Notes: generated by a model from the letters alone, not told the origin. Positions 10,641 through 21,880 are shown, counted from the stretch's first letter. The stretch: DNA of 64,000 nucleotides from Escallonia rubra (GCA_033065855.1 JAVXUO010001513.1:1-64000); one strand, 5' to 3'. Program-made: numbers and translations.

Positions 10641-11149
10641 CATCGTCGTGCCCTCATGTCAACACCCAAGCATTCTGAGGTCTCAATAGGTGGTGCACGA
10701 GGTGGCTCGAGCCACCTATCTTCACCCTCGTCATTCAGAAACGACGTCAGCTACTCTCCGGCCAAAGAACATAAAAAATTCTTCCAAGTGTTTATGCATT
10801 CCGCGCCCGCTCGGGTCGCCCCTCCGCGCCCACCACACGTAGGGGGCTTATGTTCCCATCCTATTCTGGTCGTACCCAAGGGTCCACTAGGGGTCCCGCT
10901 TCACGCAAACGCGTCAACATTGTCAACGGTCAATTTTCCAACGCATCGAACCAGTAAGCGCTTTCACGCTCAAGTCACGTGCATTTTTCGCTTCGAGCAC
11001 CTTGTGCGACTTCGGCATCATTCATTTCCTGTTGACGTCACTCACGCTAGCGCGATCGTCACGTCGAGACCACCCGAATACCTTTTCACCAAAAAGGTCG
11101 ATCGACGGTACAACCGGAGCAACGGGGTCAAGGGGCAAAGGCCTTGACC

Positions 11150-11900
11150 AACCCCATGGGGTCGGCCTCGGCCTCCAATGGGGGGTTGGCCTTTGCCTTC
11201 CTCCCCCGGTTCTTCACTTTTCGTGCAAAGTCCTTTTCGCACTTTTTTCGCTTCGTACGTTTTGTACGTGACTCTGGCACCTTGTTCATCATGTGGGTGA
11301 GATTCTTGGTAGCACGTTCGGCGTAACGCAACTTCTGGATTCCTCATTGCTCATCAAAACACATACCGACGGCGCGCCCAAAGTTTTCCTAAAGGATAAG
11401 TAGCCTTGGCCTCCAAAAATGAGAGTTGGCCATTTGGCCTTGGGCTCCAAAAATGAGAGTTGGCCATTTGGCCTTGGCCAGCCCCAGGGGTCAGCCTTGG
11501 CCTTCCCCATGCCTAGGGGGTTAGCCTCGGCCTCCAGGAGGGGTTGGCCTCGGCCATTTTCCCCTGGTGGTTCAACCATTTTCCGCATACCCCTTTTGTA
11601 CTTTTTTCACTTCGTATGCTTTGTACGTAACCTTGGTACCTTATTCGTCACATGGGTACGATTCACGTCGACATGTTCGTCGTAATGCAACTTCCAGATT
11701 TTCTATTGCTCATCAAAACACATACCGTCGGCGCGCCCGAAGTTCACCGAAAGGGGGAGTGGCCTTGGCCTCCCTTCATGGGAGTTGGCCATTGGCCTTG
11801 GCCACCCCCTAGGGTCGGCCTCGGCCTCCCTAAGGGGTCGGCCTCGGCCTCCCCAGGGGTGGTGGCCTTGGCCTTCCCCCCAATGTTTGGCCTATGGCCT
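11150..11900. repeat. GGCCTTGGCC-rich region with a ~360-bp tandem duplication
   Basis: GGCCTTGGCC, GGCCTCGGCC and related words occur many times. Two diverged copies of a ~360-bp segment are aligned by TTTGTACGT (near 11258 and 11618), CTCATCAAAACACATACCG (near 11349 and 11709) and GGCGCGCCC (near 11371 and 11731). No coding function was recognised. Confidence 0.75.
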
Positions 11901-11970
11901 CCCCTTCCGCGCGCACTTGTTTTCTCGAGTCTTTGCACCTCCGCGATGTTTACAGACGTTCGTACAGTAA

Positions 11971-12120
11971 CCTCGCGACGTCCGTCGTGCATCAACCTCC
12001 CGACGTCCATCGTGCATCAATCTCGTGACGTCCGTCGTGCATCAGCCTCCCGACGTCCGTCGTGCATCAATCTCGTGACGTCCGTCGTGCATCAACCTCG
12101 TGACGTCCGTCGTCCGTGAC
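11971..12120. repeat. 25-bp minisatellite, 6 copies
   Basis: Six head-to-tail 25-bp units of the form CCTCGTGACGTCC, then GTCGTGCATCAA. They fill 150 bp almost exactly, with alternating CCTCCCG and TCTCGTG variants. ACGTC is at the centre of every unit. Confidence 0.92.
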
Positions 12121-12290
12121 CGCACACCGCTCCCGCGATGCCCAGCGCCCAAAGTCGCGCGCTACTGCAGAATGACCCGTCGCCGACGACCGCATACCAT
12201 CACTCCCAACTTTGTCATTACTACATGTTGCATTCATTATTTTGTTATCACAGGCACACTCAACTCACATCTCATCTTCGGAACACCCAA

Positions 12291-12822
12291 CACGTGCCCA
12301 GGCACCTAGAATTGTCTCCGCGACGTTTGTCGCCACGCCTGCGCGCCATTTTCATAACATGTGCCCCCGGCACCAGGTATTGTCTCTGTGACGTTCGTCG
12401 TTGTGCCTGTGCGCCACGTTCATAACACGTGCCCCGGCACCAAGTGTTGTCTCCCGATGCTCGTCGCTGCGCTCGTGCGCCACTTCCATGATACATGCCC
12501 CGGCAGCAAGTATTGCTCCGTGACATTCGTCACCGCGCCCGTGCACCATTCTCATCATACGTGCCCCCGGCACCAAGTATTGCTCCACGACGTTCATCGC
12601 CGCGCCACTTCCATAACATGTTCCCACGGCACCACATATTGTCTCTGCGACATTCGTCGACGCGTCCGTGCGCCACTTCCATGACATGTGCCCGCGGCAC
12701 CAGGTATTTTCTCCGCGACGTTCGTCGTCGCGCCTGTGTGCCACTTTCATAACATGTGCCCTGGCACCAGGTATTGTCTCGTGCTGTAGGCACCGCGCCC
12801 ATGCGCCACAATCATGTTACAT
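12291..12822. repeat. ~66-bp minisatellite, 8 copies
   Basis: Eight units of about 60-68 bp, marked by TGCCCCGGCACCA, then TATTGTCTC, then GACGTTCGTCG and a CGCGCC...CCACTT-CATAACA end. They are diverged, with small indels. Overlapping ORFs on both strands are repeat artefacts. Confidence 0.88.
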
Positions 12823-12825
12823 GCT

Positions 12826-13100
12826 TCCGGGATGGGCTCACAACCTTATAGCCATCGCCGTCTCAATCATAAGGGGGCTCTGGCCCTCGCATCAGGATGG
12901 ACTCAAAACCTTATAGTCATCGCCGCACCGGGATGGACTCACAACCTTATAGCCATCGCCATCACAATCACAGGGGGCTCTTGCACGAGGACCCCTCACA
13001 GCGAGATGAACTCACAACCTTATAGTCATCGCTGCCACGGGATGGGCTCACAACCTTATAGCCATCGCCGTCACAGTCACAGGAGGCTCTGGCACGATGA
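12826..13100. repeat. Repeated ACTCACAACCTTATAGCCATCGCC motif block
   Basis: Five copies of a block with GATGG-CTCA-AACCTTATAG and CATCGCC, near 12832, 12895, 12931, 13001 and 13040. They are interspersed with CACAATCACAGG-GGCTCT segments that themselves recur. The spacing is irregular, giving a compound repeat rather than a simple array. Confidence 0.82.
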
Positions 13101-15304
13101 CCCCTCGCCACGGACTCCGAGCACTGAGCTGCGACTATTTCCACTCATGTTACCGTTGATCGTCGACACCACCAGGATAATGACCCACGGGTCACTCCGG
13201 GACGGGAGCAGGTCCTTGGAGGGCACCGCGCCTAGTCCGCCATGCAGTTGGCTATAGGGGCAACCCTCACCACTCTCAGGTTATCTATGCGTCTCTTGAC
13301 GCATCTTGTGGGATTCAGTAAGGGCTTGGACCGGTGGCTGGAGCAACGGGCTTACTCTGATCATGCTACCGCGGTATGGTCAGTCTTCTCAAACTAGTAG
13401 AGAGACGCTGTGTGGGGCATGCAATGCGAATTTGGGAACCGGCAGTCCAACAGAGAACGGGTATTTTGGGACCCCTGGTGACGTGTCACTCCCAGGGTAC
13501 GACATGTGGCACTTTATGACATAAGCACAATGTTTCGTATAAATAGTGAACTTTATGACTCAAAAAGGACGGCTTCTTCATTCTCACAAAATCACTTTCT
13601 CATTCTAGAATTTGGGAGCTCTTGGATTCTAGAGAGAGAACGACAAATCGGACATAACTTTGGACCGTGACATTGGACCTCAACTCAGACCTTTAACTTG
13701 GACTGTCGACTGCCGGTCCTGTTCGTCTCAGCCTCGTTTTCGCAGCACTGCCACTCCTCACGGCCTGTCTGAGAAGTCTTGCTCTCAACCCTTACTCCGT
13801 CCTTGGTGTCTCTCACTTTATATACTTGGAAGCTGACACGGACTGCAGCATTTGTAGCACCTCCACGTTGGTACGAACCCACTTTTCTTGGCATCACAAC
13901 TTAATTACCTGAAATGGAAGGAGAAGAGAGGGTGAGCACAAAGCCTAGCAAAAATCACACACAGACACTCACGGAGTACAATACATGTATCCAATAACGT
14001 AAAGTTAAGTCAAAACGAAATATATGAAACCGAAAGTGCAAAAACGAAAAATAATTTTAGTACAACAAATAATCTCATTACTGGATATGAACCCATCAAA
14101 GATCAAATCAAAGTTAAAGGAACATATTCAAACAATTGAACTAATAATTAAATATCATACAATCACGTAGCACGTGACTTTAAAGCAAATTAACCTACGT
14201 ACGCGAAAGTTCTAATTTCAAAGTTTGTATACCAGTATCAATTGTCATATTACATTATGGCATCATGTTAACATAAGTGAATGTTTCAATATTAATTCAA
14301 TTCAAAATGGTGTAATGTACGTCAAAGTATTTGAAATGGATAGGGTCATAAAATATCAAAACTTTAAATTTCAATAAAGATAACCTAACAATTTCATAAA
14401 ACACTCAATCTTATACTTAAATTGAAGAAGACGAAAAGACAAGTTTAACGGAATCGGAGTGGACTGGATACGGGTTCGTATGAGCTCGTTATGCAAGAAC
14501 GAAGGTATTACAAGCAAAATGGTTCACAAAATTTGTGAATGGTTAGAAACTTGACACGTGGCAAGTCGATTCTGCCACTTCACGTCAACATCTCTTAAAA
14601 AGGACAGGAAAATTGTTGAAGTCATTGACAGACACTGGTTTCTGTTCATGGGCGGCAACCAAGAAAGAGTAGGGAAAACGACCTGGGAAAACAGGAAAAA
14701 AAAAAGAAAAGCAGACGAAGCATCGTCGGCGTGAAACAGCAAACATGCACAGTAAACGAGCCAAATTTTTTATTAGCATGGTGCAAGAGGTCGATACAAA
14801 TATACAACTTGGAAGCAAATAATGATAATTTTGACGAACTATCAATTCTATCATCGAAACCAAAAACGGAGTGATGCGACTATCCAAAGGGCATAATAAT
14901 AATATGAAGTAGATGTGTACATGAAATTCTTACCTCAATTTATACTTTGATCTTCATAAAATTGTTTAAGCCTCCAATAAATTGAAAACCTAGAAAATCA
15001 ACTAAAACTCAATTTATCGATAAAATATAAGTCACTAGTCTTATATCTCTAAACTTGATAATAAACTCAACAGCTCCCTAAAGATATGTTACTTATTCGA
15101 AATTGTCCCAAAATATTATTAAAACTACAAAAATAGCCCAAAAATTAAAATAATTAGCTATATATTATATGGAGTTTTACACTGGATACAATTTCTCCTG
15201 GCTTCTCACCTTAATCAGTATGTGGTCTATTATTGAACAAATTTACACTTTTTTGTTACTAAATTCATCACCTCAGTCATATTAGTTAGTATTTAAAAGT
15301 GTCA
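13101..15304. other. Unassigned intergenic DNA
   Basis: The first ~800 bp is GC-balanced and changes to AT-rich DNA after about 13900. A TATA-like TATAAATA lies at 13538-13545, preceded by ACTTTATGACATAAG and followed by a related ACTTTATGACTCAAA, which could be the promoter end of an unrecognised LTR or of a lost gene. No protein-coding similarity was recognised in the remaining AT-rich part. Confidence 0.5.
13538..13545 (+). promoter_or_regulatory. Possible TATA box
   Basis: TATAAATA sits at the boundary where the CpG-rich block ends. No convincing gene follows within 300 bp. It could belong to an LTR-like promoter or be chance. Confidence 0.25.
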
Positions 15305-15307
15305 CTA

Positions 15308-15660
15308 CACTACAAGAAAAGATGGATTTAACGACGGACTTTTAACGACGAAAGGTATTCCGTCGCTAAAACGTCTTTCACTGACAGGAACAACCGTCGG
15401 TAAAAAGCCGCCTTTAAAAAGTTTTACCGAGAGATGCTTCCGTCGGTAAAAGAATTTGCCAACAGACTTTTATCGACAGGCTTTTAGCGACGGATAAAAT
15501 CATCGCTAAGTATCTTAGAGAATTTAATAATTTCCGGTAATTTTTGGAAAACATTTAAGCGACGGCATATTGTCGTCGCTAAAAAATCCGTCGATGAAAA
15601 TGGACTTTAACCGACGGACTTTTAGCAACGGTGTCGTCCCGTCGCTAAAAGTCGCCTTAA
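15308..15660. repeat. Left subterminal repeats of outer CACTA
   Basis: Many short copies, in both orientations, of GACGGA-TTTTAGCGACG and CCGTCG-TAAAA. Subterminal motifs of this kind are the binding sites of TNPA-like proteins in En/Spm elements. Binding here is inferred. Confidence 0.85.
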
Positions 15661-15694
15661 ATCTCAAATCTGATCTCTTTCTTTTCTTTCTCTC

Positions 15695-15697
<3 letters not shown>

Positions 15698-15728
<31 letters not shown>
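15698..15728. repeat. (CT)n microsatellite
   Basis: About 15 CT units inside the CACTA element. They precede a GC-rich stretch (to about 15960) rich in CTCCGGC words that might be a captured gene fragment, though no family was recognised. Confidence 0.9.
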
Positions 15729-15731
<3 letters not shown>

Positions 15732-15984
15732 TTATAATCTTTCACCAGCGCCGTTCTTACTCCGGCGACCCCCTCTACGGCAACCCACTTCCGGCACCCC
15801 TCCGGCGACACCCCCGTCTTCCCCCCGACTCCGCGCCACCTCCGGCGGTGTAGTCTGTAGCTCCGGCCGGATCTAGCGTAGACAATTACTAGAATTGAGC
15901 TCCGGCCAACTCTGGCCAACTCCGATAAGTCTCTACTCTGGTTTCTAATCTCATGCCATCGGAACTCCTTGTGATGCATGTATC

Positions 15985-17998
15985 TGCATTAGAATGTTGT
16001 TGGTTATCTCGAACTGGTTTAATTTCTGATTCTTGATTAACATATTTATAGCAATGGAATTAACTGTTGGTTATGAGTTGTATGCAGTTAATGGTTAATC
16101 TATATCCTAGTTATTGATGGTTATGAGGTTGAGCATTGAGATGGATTTCCTTAGCTGCCATTTGTACCAAAATGGTATCTGAAGACATGAACAAACTCAA
16201 TTAAGCATATTCCAAACTATATAGTCTCACCCCTTGGGAAATCCTCTCCCTAGGCAAGCAACGCTTGAGATGACAGGGTATATGGCTTACTGTAGGTTAT
16301 GATAAAACAGGAATTGGATACAGAATAGGATAAGAGGGAAAAAAAAAAGACCTGATATTCTAAGCACATAGCTCAAAGAAGTTGTATGTACCCCTAGTCA
16401 CCGATTTTCTTGTCAATGCCAAAGCAACATACAACTCTTGTTATGGTTGATACATGTTTACAACCATGCACGGCTTCATTTTGCTCCAACATTATAGAAA
16501 TTTGTTCGACAATGCAATCGCCTATCTGTATCTGCACAAGTAATATATGTGTGCGCCATCGGAATAAGAGTCGACCATTAGTTGTTAAGGTTAAAACGAA
16601 CAAACTTACACATGGTGGAACTTGAAACTATTACTAACGGGCATTTTAGAGCTTATTTCAAGCCTCACAGAGACGAATATTGATCTTGCAAGGGTTCAAC
16701 TACTAACTGTAAGGCACTAAGAACCGCTTTCCTGTTTATTTCGAACTACGAACTTCTTCGTAATTAGATTGAAACCAACACAGTATCATGTATTTTGTGG
16801 TCAATTTACCAGAGGCCAGAAAGCCTGATTTAGAAATGCGAAAACTATGATAGATTACTTCCTCAGCATGTTAAAATCATGTTGCCCTCTTAAACAACTA
16901 TTCCCAAATGCTGTTCTTGAAATGACTTCTGAGGTTAGGAACTTGAAATTTTTAAAAATCTCAATCTCTTTACCTTCATGTTTTTCCACCTTTTGAGCAT
17001 CATCTCGACGCCCAAAACCAATGCTGGTGTCATACTCTGCATACACAACATCATCCTATCATTTGTCTCTCTGTCTCAAAATTTCTTGCAGTCTTTCTTA
17101 TCCCAGTTAGTCTACTTTTTCAGATGTAACTCAATTAAGCATATTCCAGACTCTGTGTTACCCCTTAGCTAGGTTTTGGCAAGTGCCCTTGATTGTAATC
17201 ACAACCAACAGACGGTAAACCCACCATCGATGACAAACACATGTAATTGCATCTCATAGTTGTGAGAGAGCTCTAGATCATGCACATGTTTAGCTTAGAC
17301 AGCTTGAATGAATAGGACATTGCAATCGGTCAATGTATCTTCCCTTCTATATTCCTCCCCTTCCCCCTTGAGAATACGCTATGTACCCTTAGGGTGCATA
17401 GTATGGAATGCATGAATTAATATGTACTAGTATGTTCAGAGGAATATGAGCTTGATCCACATGTTAAAATCTTAGTTGTCGATTTGTACAAATCATCGAG
17501 CCCTGTATTACGTGACATAAGAATAGCTCTTGCGTTGCATCATGTGTTTTCCTAAGAGGACTAATCTCGATTAAAAGCTGAGTTCTTTCAACCTTTCTGC
17601 CAGTTATGTAATTGCAATTCTTGCTGTCGGTAAAAGAGTGAACTTATATTCACTATTTCTTGCACTATTGAGTCATCTTGACACGAGCTTAAATGAATTG
17701 GTATAAAGAGTATGTTAGAGTTTTAAGAGTATTACATGAGCGGAGTGTATTTTGTCATTTTTACTTTTTGGGAGTGCGTCAGGGTCCTCGGAAAAAGGAG
17801 TTTTAGTAGTGGAGTTATCCTAGCAATCACAAAGGGTGTATTTTGTTGAGAAAAAATGAACCCACCTGCCATACCCGCAAGCCCCACCTACATTTTCCTA
17901 ATAATAACTAAATAAGGTACAGAAAAGGAAATGGTAGAATTATTCTTATGCATTCTCTTAAATTACATTTCCCATGTTGCAGTAATGCAATAGCTATC
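15985..17998. other. CACTA interior, no gene seen
   Basis: About 2 kb of AT-rich unique sequence with only short ORFs on both strands. No transposase domain or captured gene could be recognised. Confidence 0.5.
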
Positions 17999-18282
17999 TG
18001 AGATATCTGTGATTTAGTTTTAATTGTTAGACTTCTCTATATTAATTTTCATTCTTTATATAATTTTGTTGACTGTGCATTGAACATTTGAGAATTGAGA
18101 TTGTTGACGGAGGATGGGACCCAATTGGATTGAGAAATCTGTGATTTAGTTATAATTGTTAGACTTCTTTATATTAATTTTCATTCTTTATATAATTTTG
18201 TTAACTGTGCATTGAGCATATGTGAATTGAAAATTGAGATTGTTGACAGAGTACGAGACCCAATTAGATTGAGATATCTGTT
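17999..18282. repeat. Tandem duplication, ~133-150-bp unit, 2 copies
   Basis: The first copy starts at 17999 (GAGATATCTGTGATTTAG) and the second at about 18132 (GAGAAATCTGTGATTTAG). They are nearly identical through TATATTAATTTTCATTC and GACCCAATT-GATTGAGA. The start of a third copy (GAGATATCTG) follows at about 18273 and diverges. Confidence 0.88.
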
Positions 18283-18361
18283 AGGTAGCATATTTAGACA
18301 CCGCGTCCGATCGACACTGACAGCGAAATGTCATATTTTGGCTTTATACTTATAGAAACTT

Positions 18362-18390
18362 CTTCAAGAGGTGTCCGCCACCTCTTGAAG
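18362..18390. other. 12-bp perfect hairpin
   Basis: CTTCAAGAGGTG at 18362-18373 and its exact inverse complement at 18379-18390, separated by five bases. It is close to a related AGAGGTGT word near 18450. Function unknown. Confidence 0.7.
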
Positions 18391-18458
18391 GGGTGACTGA
18401 CACGGTGTTCGATAATTAAAAAATAAATCAATATCTTTGGACACCGCTGAGAGGTGTT

Positions 18459-18544
18459 ATAATTAGCCCTAATTAGTCATGATTAACCCTAATGAACCCA
18501 ATTAACCCTAATTGGCTCTAATTAGCCTAATTAGTTTTAATTAA
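18459..18544. repeat. CCCTAATTAG-type array, left segment
   Basis: Degenerate ~10-bp repeats of AATTAGCCCT and AACCCTAATT. The array is interrupted on its right by the element at 18545-19833. Confidence 0.8.
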
Positions 18545-19280
18545 GGGTAAATTACACACGGCACTCCTGATGTTTGCCTTAAACTACACACGGCTCCTCC
18601 TATCTTTTTTAATTACACTCTGCTCCCTGTGATTTCTAATATGTTTACACAAACCTCCATTCCATTAAGCATCCATGAATAAAAGTTAAGGCACCACACA
18701 ATTTTTTGTGATATAGCGTAATTGCACTCCTCCATTCTTCTGCCACCGACGTCCATTGTCATCCCCCTCTCCAAACACCATCCCACCTCCAATCACTACT
18801 GTAAGACAAACACAACCGCTGCCACGGTGACCCTAAATAACACAGACCAAGCACCGAACGCACATCGCCTAACCACCACCATCGCAACCAACCTCCGCTA
18901 CACTGCCATCAACAGATCTGGCACCACCACGCTGTTACCCACCTCTGCCACAATGCCACCAACAGATCTGGCACCACCAAACCTTTATCCATCTCCAAGC
19001 ACACCACACAAACATAGCACACACACCCTCTGCAACAACACACACACACTGGGCATACACACTTACGCCACACACTCATATAGTGATCAGCACACCCTTT
19101 TAGGAGACATACATACAGACACCTAAACACATAAAATAGCAGATACGAAGCCTTAGATTGATCACTCACATGTCAAGAATGCATATCGCCTCAAATACGA
19201 ACGAAATCGGCAATCCCCATAAAATTTGGTTCAATCAGGAAAGGAAATTCATCATCTTCGGCTAGACGGGCACACCGTAC

Positions 19281-19319
<39 letters not shown>

Positions 19320-19833
19320 CTCTCTCTCTCCAAGCCCCACAGACCACCATTGATTACAGGGTAAATTACACACTGGCTTTCTATACGGATTCAGGCATTT
19401 TTTCATCGAAGCAGACCCGGTCAATGTCGCTGCTCTTCCTATACTCGCTGACAAAATCTCCTTCTTGGGAGTTCCTTCTTCTGGGTTACGTTCTTCTTTT
19501 CTGGGTAGGTGGTGGCGTTGATTTTGAAGGGCCAAGTCAGAAAGTGGAAGGGAAGTAGAGGAATAGGTTATTTTGGGGTTTAGCGTGTGTGGTCTGTGTG
19601 TGAGATGGGCGGTGGGATTCTCAGATGTGGTGGCGGTGAACTGGCGTGAGGCGTGGGTGGGTAGGTGGATTGGGAAAATTTATTTTTTCATGAGGGTATT
19701 AATGTCTTTTTATTAATTCTGTTAACTCTGTCATTTGAAAAATAAAAAAGTGTAGCGGAGTGTAATTAAAAAAGATAGAGGGGGCCGTATGTAGTTTAGA
19801 GCAAATCTCAGGAGTGCCGTGTGTAATTTACCC
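18545..19833. mobile_element. TIR element with ~80-bp inverted ends (MULE-like)
   Basis: GGGTAAATTACACACGGCAC begins at 18545. Its inverse complement ends at 19833, and the two ends match over about 80 bp with scattered mismatches. Flanking nonamers TTTAATTAA (18536-18544) and TTTATTTAA (19834-19842) agree at 8 of 9 positions, fitting the 9-bp target duplication of Mutator-like elements. A third copy of the terminal word GGGTAAATTACACAC lies inside at 19359-19373. The interior has a (CT)n run near 19285-19330 and a duplicated CAACAGATCTGGCACCACCA segment near 18909 and 18959. No transposase was seen. The superfamily is inferred from TSD length and the long inverted ends. Confidence 0.75.
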
Positions 19834-20048
19834 TTTATTTAACCTTAAGAACCCAATGAACCCTAAGTAGCTGTAATTAGCCCAAATTAGTCCTAATCAA
19901 CACTAATCAGCCCAAATTAAACCCTAATTAGCCCTAATTACTCATATCTTAGTAAACTGTAATTAGACTAATTAAACCCTAAAACCTAACTAAACCCTGA
20001 TTAGCTCTAATGAATCCAATTAAACCCTAATTAGCTCTAAATAACCCT
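19834..20048. repeat. CCCTAATTAG-type array, middle segment
   Basis: Continuation of the repeat array seen at 18459-18544, with words AACCCTAATTAGC and AATTAGCCCTAATTA. It ends exactly at the inner CACTA insertion. Confidence 0.85.
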
Positions 20049-21070
20049 CACTACAAGAAAAAGGACTTTTAGCGACAGATATTTCCGTCGCTAAAACCCT
20101 AAATCCGTCGCCAAACTATAACCCCGTTGCTAAAGATTAGCGACAGAATTATGTCATCCGTCGGAAAAAAAATTACTTTTACCGACAGAATTATTTACTT
20201 TTAGCGACGGAATTTTCCGTCGTTAAAAGTATTTTCTATATTTTTTTAAAAAAATCTGAATTTCTAAAATTTGTCGGCAGTGGGTTCTTGGCCGGTGGAG
20301 TCCTCACCTCGCTGTCGCCATTTACCGATCATTTATACTTCCAGATCGGGGCGTCCACGGCTCCACTCGTTCCAGATTTGAGCCGAGCTCAATAGAGAGA
20401 GTCGACTCAAGGAGGCTGGAGCCCCTGCCGTGTCCGCGTGTCGCCGTCGACCGTCGCAGGTGAGTGGCCGAGTGGGTGTGTGCCGTCTGGGTCTGGGGAG
20501 TGGGTAAGAGACTTGGCGTAGAGAGAGAGTCGCAGACTGAACTTTTTTTTGGGAAGTTGAGGGGGTACATTAGCCCCCCCTCGTTCATACGTAGCTCCGC
20601 CTCTGTGTGTCGGCGAGCGGTAGAGGCGGCGGGGTGGGGTTGCGGCAGCGGGTTGGGTGTGTGGGAGGTGAGTGGTTATGATTTCGGGTTAGAAAGAGAG
20701 AGACTGAGAGAGAGAAGAAGGGAATGGTGTGAGCGGCGGGGAGAAAAGAACGAAGGGGTAGGGTTTTTTAATTTTAAGGACTTTTACCGACGAATTTTGG
20801 CCGTTGGCAAAAGTCCGTCGGTAAAAGTCATTTTCAAATTTTTTTCGCAAAAGAAAAAAAGGGAGAAAATCAAAAATAAAAATTAGCGACGGAATATTCC
20901 GTTGGTAAAAGTCTGTCGATAAAGATCTTTAGCGACGAAAAATCCCTCGGAAAAGTTTTTTTAACAACGGACCTTTACTGACGGAAAATTCGTCGGTAAA
21001 ATTGACTTTTAGCGACAGATTCGAATCCGTCGCTAAAAGTCTGTCGAAAAAAGCTATTTTTCTTGTAGTG
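20049..21070. mobile_element. Inner non-autonomous CACTA element, 1022 bp
   Basis: CACTACAAGAAAA at 20049 and TTTTCTTGTAGTG ending at 21070 form a perfect 13-bp inverted repeat. CCT at 20046-20048 and at 21071-21073 is the 3-bp target duplication. Both flanks carry GCGACGGA-type subterminal repeats resembling those of the outer element, so the two are related. The central ~500 bp (about 20270-20760) is GC-rich and unlike the ends, possibly a captured host fragment. Its ORFs on both strands match nothing I recognise. Confidence 0.92.
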
Positions 21071-21480
21071 CCTAATTAGTCCTAATCATCCCTAATTAGC
21101 TATAATTAGCCCAAAATACTCCTAATTAACACTAATTAGCCCTAACATATTTTAATAAACCCTAATTAAATTAATTAAACCCTAAACCATATTAATCGTA
21201 ATTAACCCTAATAACCCAGTTAACCCTAATTAGCTCTAATTAGCCCTAATTAGTACTAATCAACCCTAATTAGCCCAAATTACTCATAACTAACACTAAT
21301 TAGCGCTAACATATCTTATGAAACCCTAATTAGATTAATTAAACCCTAAACGCTAAACCCGAAACCCTAGTTAACCCTTATTACGAACCCTAATTACCCT
21401 ACTTATCATATTTTAACCTACCAACCCTACTTAACCCTAGTACATCCCTACTTTATCCTAGTAAGCCATTGTACATCCCA
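21071..21480. repeat. CCCTAATTAG-type array, right segment
   Basis: The longest remaining segment of the array, with many AACCCTAATTAG and TTAATTAAACCCTAAA words. It resembles degenerate telomere-like (CCCTAAA) repeats but with an ~10-bp AATTAG spacer, so it is not a true telomeric tract. Confidence 0.85.
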
Positions 21481-21519
21481 TAATTAATCCATATTGCCCA
21501 GAGATGGTTGAAAAGGACA

Positions 21520-21880
21520 TTTAGCGACATAATATTCTGTCGTTGAAGAGAATACCTAAGTCTGAACTTTTGGCGACAGAATATTCCGTCGTTAAAAAGG
21601 ACATTTATCGACGGATAATCCGTCGCTAAAAAGTTTATTCCGTCGCTAAATATTTACCGAATAAATTATTTTCGAAAAAAAGAAAATAAATTAAAATACG
21701 TAAAATACAATTAGCGACGGAAATTCCGTCGCTAATGTGTAAAAAATACCGTCGCTGAAAGTCTAATATTAGACGACGGATTTTTGAAATTCCGTCGCAA
21801 AATTTTTAGTGACGGACTTTTATACGAAGGACTTTCAGCGACGGTTTTTCCGTGGCTAAAATGCCATATTTCTTGTAGTG
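21520..21880. repeat. Right subterminal repeats of outer CACTA
   Basis: Multiple TTAGCGACGGA and TTCCGTCGCTAA copies in both orientations, mirroring the left end and finishing in TTTCTTGTAGTG. Confidence 0.85.

Larger units (their letters stand above)
15308..21880. mobile_element. Non-autonomous CACTA (En/Spm) element, 6.57 kb, with nested insertions
   Basis: The left end is CACTACAAGAAAA at 15308 and the right end is TTTCTTGTAGTG ending at 21880, giving a 12-bp terminal inverted repeat. CTA at 15305-15307 and at 21881-21883 forms the 3-bp target duplication typical of CACTA elements. About 350 bp inside each end carry many copies of TTAGCGACGGA and its complement. No transposase (TNP2/TNPD-like) was found, so movement would depend on another element. 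The interior holds unique AT-rich DNA, a tandem duplication, a CCCTAATTAG-type array and two later insertions (18545-19833 and 20049-21070). Without these the element would be about 4.3 kb. Confidence 0.88.

Noticed and set aside
9953-12811. Many overlapping 80-170-codon ORFs on both strands
   Set aside because: They lie in CpG-rich minisatellites where stops are rare. The translations are repeats of the arrays and match no family.
11971-12822. CRISPR-like regularly spaced repeats
   Set aside because: Units are contiguous minisatellites without unique spacers, in a plant nuclear sequence.
13101-13900. LTR of an unrecognised retrotransposon
   Set aside because: A TATA-like site and a composition boundary are present, but no TG...CA ends, primer site or partner LTR could be identified.
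18722-19126. 134-codon ORF rich in Thr and His
   Set aside because: Caused by CACA/ACCACC-rich repeats inside a TIR element. The opposite strand is equally open.
20322-20886. ORFs of 88 and 140 codons in the inner CACTA
   Set aside because: They run into the subterminal repeats and have no recognisable domain. A captured fragment remains possible and is listed as a finding.
21071-21480. Interstitial telomere tract
   Set aside because: Perfect CCCTAAA runs are absent. The unit is a degenerate ~10-bp CCCTAATTAG repeat confined to the CACTA interior.
15308-21880. Search for CACTA transposase (TNP2/TNPD-like)
   Set aside because: No long ORF or domain was seen between the ends, so the element is called non-autonomous.
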